Below, one piece after another: positions 59,806-64,000 of a stretch of 64,000 nucleotides of DNA. The notes under the pieces are model-generated. The model saw only the letters and a list, made by a program, of their open reading frames with translations. It was not told where the DNA came from and did no database searches. Origin of the DNA: Erysipelotrichaceae bacterium. GTDB taxonomy: Bacteria; Bacillota_I; Bacilli_A; Erysipelotrichales; Erysipelotrichaceae. Each line of letters starts with the position of its first letter. Within the stretch, counting starts at the first letter, position 1. The position numbers and the translations under genes were made by a program. The stretch spans positions 1 to 64,000 of the forward strand of contig JAAWON010000002.1 of the NCBI GenBank assembly GCA_022799495.1. The letters run 5' to 3'.

Positions 59806-61513
59806 TGAGTTGCGAGGCCGCTATCTCATGATAAATGGGACAAGCCTTAAGCAGTTCCTGATGAGTGCCGCAGCCGACCATCTCTCCTTCATGCAATACG
59901 ATGATCTGATCGGCATCCATAATCGTTGAGATGCGCTGGGCCACCACCATTGTAATTGCCGCCTGCGTCTCTGCCTTTAATGCTTGGCGCAGTTTTGCAT
60001 CAGTTTTAAAGTCCAGCGCAGAAAATGAATCATCAAAAATATAGACCTTAGGTTTGCGAACCAAGGCGCGGGCAATGGATAGACGCTGTTTCTGTCCACC
60101 CGAGAGATTGGAAGCACCCTCACTGATTGTTTCCGCAAATCCGTTTTCCTTTTCCATGATAAAATCATAAGCCTGAGCAATCTGTGCCGCATGCTCCAAT
60201 TCTTTTTGATCTGCGTCCTCTTTACCGAAACGAATGTTATCGGCAATCGTTCCGCTAAATAGATTGGCCTTTTGGGCAATAAAACCCAATTGATCACGCC
60301 ATGTGCTCAAATCCAATGCTTTCACATTGATCCCATCAATCATGATTGCGCCGCCACTTACATCATAGAAGCGCGGGATCAGATTGATCAGCGTACTTTT
60401 ACCTGATCCGGTACTTCCGATAAAAGCAAGTTTCTCCCCCTTTTTCACAGTAAAGGACACGTCCTTCAACACCGGTTCCTCTCCATCCGGATAAGCAAAG
60501 GTCACATGATCAAATGTGATTTCATGAACATCATCCAAGGTGATTCCACTTTGTGCCTCTTTAACGCTGGTAGTTGTCTGTAATACCGCCTCAATGCGTT
60601 TGGCCGATACAGCAGCTCTTGGGTACATCATAAAAACAGTACAAAACAGCATCATGGAAAACATCGCATGAAACAGATATTCATTAAAAGCAATCAACTG
60701 TCCGACCGGCAAGGTTCCTTGATCAATCAATCCCGCTGCGATCCAGTAAATGGCAATAGAGGCAAGATTCATCAAGAAAAAGAAAATTGGCTGAGTAATC
60801 ATCATCAATTTGAACAATCGCTTGGAATGTCCCATATACGCATGATTTGTCGTATTGAAACGATCTGACTCATATGCGTCATTGTTAAAAGCACGAATCA
60901 CGCGGATTCCTGTCAAGTTTTCCCGGGAAATACGATTTAATGCGTCAATGGATGCCTGTTGTTTTTCGGAGATTGGTTCAGAGAAACGAGCCACCAAATA
61001 AACACCTAGAATAATAAAAGGGATTGTCGCACCAATGATGAGCGCTAGTGGCAGCGAGGCGCGAATTGTCATGATCATGCTTAAAATCGCCATAACCGGA
61101 GTCATCAATGCAGTCCGCAACAGGACATTGACAAACATCTGGATTTGGAAGGCATCGTTGTTGGTTCGCGTAATCAGCGAGGAAACACCAAACGTATTGA
61201 TCTCATGACGAGAAAATCCCTGAACTCGAGCAAATATATCATTGCGCATATCACGCGTAATGGAAGTCGAGATTTTTGCGCAACAATATCCCAATAAAAC
61301 TGTGCCTGCAACACCAATCACTGAAATAAGTGCAATCACCGCTCCCATCTGATACAAATAAGCCTCATCCTGTTTGGCAACACCTTGATCCACCATCTGT
61401 GCCACAATGGTCGGGATACCTAATTCAACCAGCGCAAAACCGAATACCGACGCCACATTCAGCACAAACAGTTTCTTATATCGTTTTAAATAAGTAAGTA
61501 TTAAATGCATCAT
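59780..61513 (-). CDS. ABC transporter, fused permease/ATP-binding subunit (exporter half, degenerate Walker B)
   Basis: Walker A IGSTGSGKSTLINLI; signature NLSGGQKQRLSIARALV; Walker B VYIFDDSFSALD (Asp in place of catalytic Glu). Confidence 0.94.
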   Translation of the reverse strand: MMHLILTYLKRYKKLFVLNVASVFGFALVELGIPTIVAQMVDQGVAKQDEAYLYQMGAVIALISVIGVAGTVLLGYCCAKISTSITRDMRNDIFARVQGFSRHEINTFGVSSLITRTNNDAFQIQMFVNVLLRTALMTPVMAILSMIMTIRASLPLALIIGATIPFIILGVYLVARFSEPISEKQQASIDALNRISRENLTGIRVIRAFNNDAYESDRFNTTNHAYMGHSKRLFKLMMITQPIFFFLMNLASIAIYWIAAGLIDQGTLPVGQLIAFNEYLFHAMFSMMLFCTVFMMYPRAAVSAKRIEAVLQTTTSVKEAQSGITLDDVHEITFDHVTFAYPDGEEPVLKDVSFTVKKGEKLAFIGSTGSGKSTLINLIPRFYDVSGGAIMIDGINVKALDLSTWRDQLGFIAQKANLFSGTIADNIRFGKEDADQKELEHAAQIAQAYDFIMEKENGFAETISEGASNLSGGQKQRLSIARALVRKPKVYIFDDSFSALDFKTDAKLRQALKAETQAAITMVVAQRISTIMDADQIIVLHEGEMVGCGTHQELLKACPIYHEIAASQLSEEELAHE

Positions 61514-61798
61514 AACACTCCTCTCTGCATCTTCCTATATCTTCTTTATCTTTTTATACATCTTCTATCTATTTCACCATCAATCCTCATGGTTCATCCA
61601 CTTTTTCTCATGTTTCATCTACTTGTGTTATCCTATATATTTATATTCATTTTTATATTTATTTTTCTTCTGTCCTATTTTTAAACCTGAATCGCCTATT
61701 ATGGGAGATCTTCTTTTATCATTCTCTATCCTTAATTATCATCATTCCTGCTTTTTATATAATGAATTTAACTATGGCTCTCTTGTTTAATTAGTAAA

Positions 61799-62464
61799 TC
61801 AAAGCTGCCAGTCAATTGGCTCAATGCCATGTTCCTGCAAATACGCATTGGTTTTGGAAAAGTGAGCACAGCCTTTAAAACCATAATCAACACTGTATGG
61901 GCTGGGATGTGAACTGGTCAATACCAAATGATTGGGATTGTGTAATAAACTCATCTTTGCCTTGGCATTGCGTCCCCACAATAGGAATACCAGTGCTTCT
62001 TTCTTTTGATCCAACAATGCAATGATGCGATCACTCAGTTGTTCCCATCCCTTACCCTGATGGGAATTGGCAGCACCTTTACGAACGGTCAATACGGTGT
62101 TTAACAGCAGTACACCCTGTTTAGCCCAACCGCTCAATTCCCCGTGTGAGGGAATGTGGCAGCCGACATCTGCTTGCAATTCCGCAAAGATATTCATAAG
62201 GGAAGGAGGCGGAGTTACACCTTTTTGAACCGAGAAGCACAAGCCATGTGCCTGTCCCGGACCATGATAAGGATCCTGTCCTAAAATTACTACCTTAACA
62301 TCCTGATAGGCGGTATACTTCAACGCATTAAAGATATCATACATATCGGGATAGATGATATGAGTCCGATATTCCTGTGCCAGAAAAGCACGCAGTTTCA
62401 AATAGTATGGCTGTTGAAATTCTTCTTGTAATAATGCATCCCAATCATTTCCAATGTGTACCAT
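61799..62464 (-). CDS. ung: Uracil-DNA glycosylase
   Basis: VVILGQDPYHGPGQAHGLCFSV; LLLNTVLTVRKGAANSHQGKGWE; TSSHPSPYSVDYGF. Confidence 0.97.
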   Translation of the reverse strand: MVHIGNDWDALLQEEFQQPYYLKLRAFLAQEYRTHIIYPDMYDIFNALKYTAYQDVKVVILGQDPYHGPGQAHGLCFSVQKGVTPPPSLMNIFAELQADVGCHIPSHGELSGWAKQGVLLLNTVLTVRKGAANSHQGKGWEQLSDRIIALLDQKKEALVFLLWGRNAKAKMSLLHNPNHLVLTSSHPSPYSVDYGFKGCAHFSKTNAYLQEHGIEPIDWQL

Positions 62465-62556
62465 ATCATTTCCCTTTGTGGATGACTCACATGATCATCC
62501 ACTCCCTTTCTGTTCCTTCACTATGTCTATCCACCGTTTTTATTGTACGAAATGAA

Positions 62557-62597
62557 AGAAAACATCCTCTCTGTTTTCACAAAGAAGATGTTTACTT
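62557..62597 (-). terminator. Rho-independent terminator
   Basis: Minus strand AAACATC...GATGTTTTCTTTC. Confidence 0.45.
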
Positions 62598-63056
62598 AAT
62601 CAGGTTATATTCCTGTGCCCATTGATGAAAGGATGATTCACTTAGACCTTCGTCTTGATATTCCTTTTCATCCCAAAATCGGCTTTTGATTTTACCCTTT
62701 TCCAAATAGTAGAGATCCGGAGTTCCGTTGAAATCCGGGAATATGGCCTCTAATTCTTTAAGGGCAACCTGAGTGCCTTCCTTATCATTCACCCAATCCA
62801 ATTCCACTTCATAGAGAGTGACATTATGATCCGGCAAATAGTCCGTCAACATTGTATGGAAGGTTTGACAATGACCGCAAGATGTCTGTGTCAATACAAT
62901 CGCAAAATCTTCTTCATTCTTTATTTTCTCGGCAACGACAGCCGTATTGATTCTTTCCACTTTTCCCGGTACACTCGGCTCGGAATCACCGCAACCGCTT
63001 ACCAGCATCAATACAGCCGCAAACGCCCAAAGATAACGTTTGATTTTCATATTCAA
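62592..63056 (-). CDS. Lipoprotein with thioredoxin-like fold (CGHC motif)
   Basis: Signal/lipobox LWAFAAVLMLVSGCGD; FAIVLTQTSCGHCQTFHTMLTDYLPDHNVTLYEVELD. Confidence 0.75.
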   Translation of the reverse strand: MNMKIKRYLWAFAAVLMLVSGCGDSEPSVPGKVERINTAVVAEKIKNEEDFAIVLTQTSCGHCQTFHTMLTDYLPDHNVTLYEVELDWVNDKEGTQVALKELEAIFPDFNGTPDLYYLEKGKIKSRFWDEKEYQDEGLSESSFHQWAQEYNLIK

Positions 63057-63205
63057 TCACCTCAACGTCTATTAGTATATACGAATTACACAAAAAAAGA
63101 AAGAGTTTCTTGCTTTTCTTGCACGTTTCCTTCTTACCAATACCCTTGTTCAGAAGGTGGTGGCAGGCAATCGAGTACCCTTATTTGCAAGGGTGAGGGA
63201 TGCGT

Positions 63206-64000
63206 TTAGCGCTGATACGTTGCTTCATAATCGTTGAGCAGCGTATCCAATTCTTGATAAGTCGTGAGATGGGCCAAAGCGTCTTTTAATAAATGGGATT
63301 GATACAAGCCTTTGACATACCATGCGGCATGAGAACGCATTTCACGCATACCAATGCCTTCTCCTTTCAGCGCACATAAGCGCTGTGCATGCATACGTGC
63401 CAGCGCAAAACGCTCTTCGATGGATGGATAAGGATCATAAACGCCCTTTTCCAAGTATTGCACACAGCGGCTCAATAGCCAAGGATCTCCTAACATCCCT
63501 CTGCCAATCATCACTGCATCACAACCGGTTTCCTGCATCATGCGCAGTGCATCTTCCGGTGTATGGATATCACCATTGCCAATAATCGGGATATGACAAG
63601 CCGCTTTCAATGCTTTGATGTATGACCAATCCGCTTTCCCCTCATACATCTGGGAGCGAGTACGGGCATGAAGGGCAATCGCTTTTACCCCGACTTCTTC
63701 TAATTTCATTGCCAAGTTAACACAATTGATATGATGTTGATCAAAACCGATGCGTAATTTAACACTGATGGGTTTATGAACCGCCGCAACTAACTGACGG
63801 ACCAATTCAATCGTGTGTTCTTCCTCCAGCAGCAACGCACTACCCGCATGTGCTTTGATTACTTTATTGACCGGGCAGCCCATATTGATATCAATGATAT
63901 CGCAATCACTATGTTGATCCAAAAACCGTGCCGCATACAACATCGTTTCGATGTCATGGCCAAACAACTGCATACTTAACGGATGTTCATTCGCTTCTAC
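63206..64000 (-). CDS. dus: tRNA dihydrouridine synthase (5' end beyond right window edge)
   Basis: MQLFGHD, CDIIDINMGCPVNKVIKAHAGSALL, SVKLRIGFD, AIALHARTRSQMYEGKADW, IIGNGDIHTPEDAL, VMIGRGMLGDPWL; frame open to the window end. Confidence 0.95.
   Translation of the reverse strand, partial: VEANEHPLSMQLFGHDIETMLYAARFLDQHSDCDIIDINMGCPVNKVIKAHAGSALLLEEEHTIELVRQLVAAVHKPISVKLRIGFDQHHINCVNLAMKLEEVGVKAIALHARTRSQMYEGKADWSYIKALKAACHIPIIGNGDIHTPEDALRMMQETGCDAVMIGRGMLGDPWLLSRCVQYLEKGVYDPYPSIEERFALARMHAQRLCALKGEGIGMREMRSHAAWYVKGLYQSHLLKDALAHLTTYQELDTLLNDYEATYQR

Overview
The window is about 64 kb of a low-to-mid GC Firmicutes chromosome. The gene content looks like a gut Erysipelotrichaceae-type genome, but that placement is inference. 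It is mostly housekeeping genes, with no rRNA, tRNA, prophage or CRISPR array recognised. Main blocks: an oxidative half-TCA module (icd, citrate synthase, divergent aconitase) plus fumC; a divergent tgt; comFA/comFC; mnmE/tatD; tpiA/pgk; guaB; glgC-glgD-glgA; two tandem pta genes; a predicted THF riboswitch with folT; a SAM-I riboswitch with metK; an AraC regulator divergent from a MATE exporter; the tail of a wal-type cluster (M23 peptidase, walJ, htrA, rlmH); rpsF-ssb-rpsR / yybS-like / gdpP-rplI-dnaB; a 2115-aa secreted multidomain protein (EEP nuclease fold, F5/8C repeats, GH20, LamG); a heterodimeric ABC exporter; ung; and a partial dus gene. The most interesting candidates are (1) a solitary MazF/PemK-like small protein at about 14.1-14.9 kb, preceded by a near-perfect sigma-A promoter, a string of hairpins and an intrinsic terminator, an architecture like type III toxin-antitoxin loci; (2) a Tgt with altered substrate-pocket residues and an insertion; and (3) the EEP+GH20 giant surface protein. 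All calls come from reading the sequence; no database search was run.
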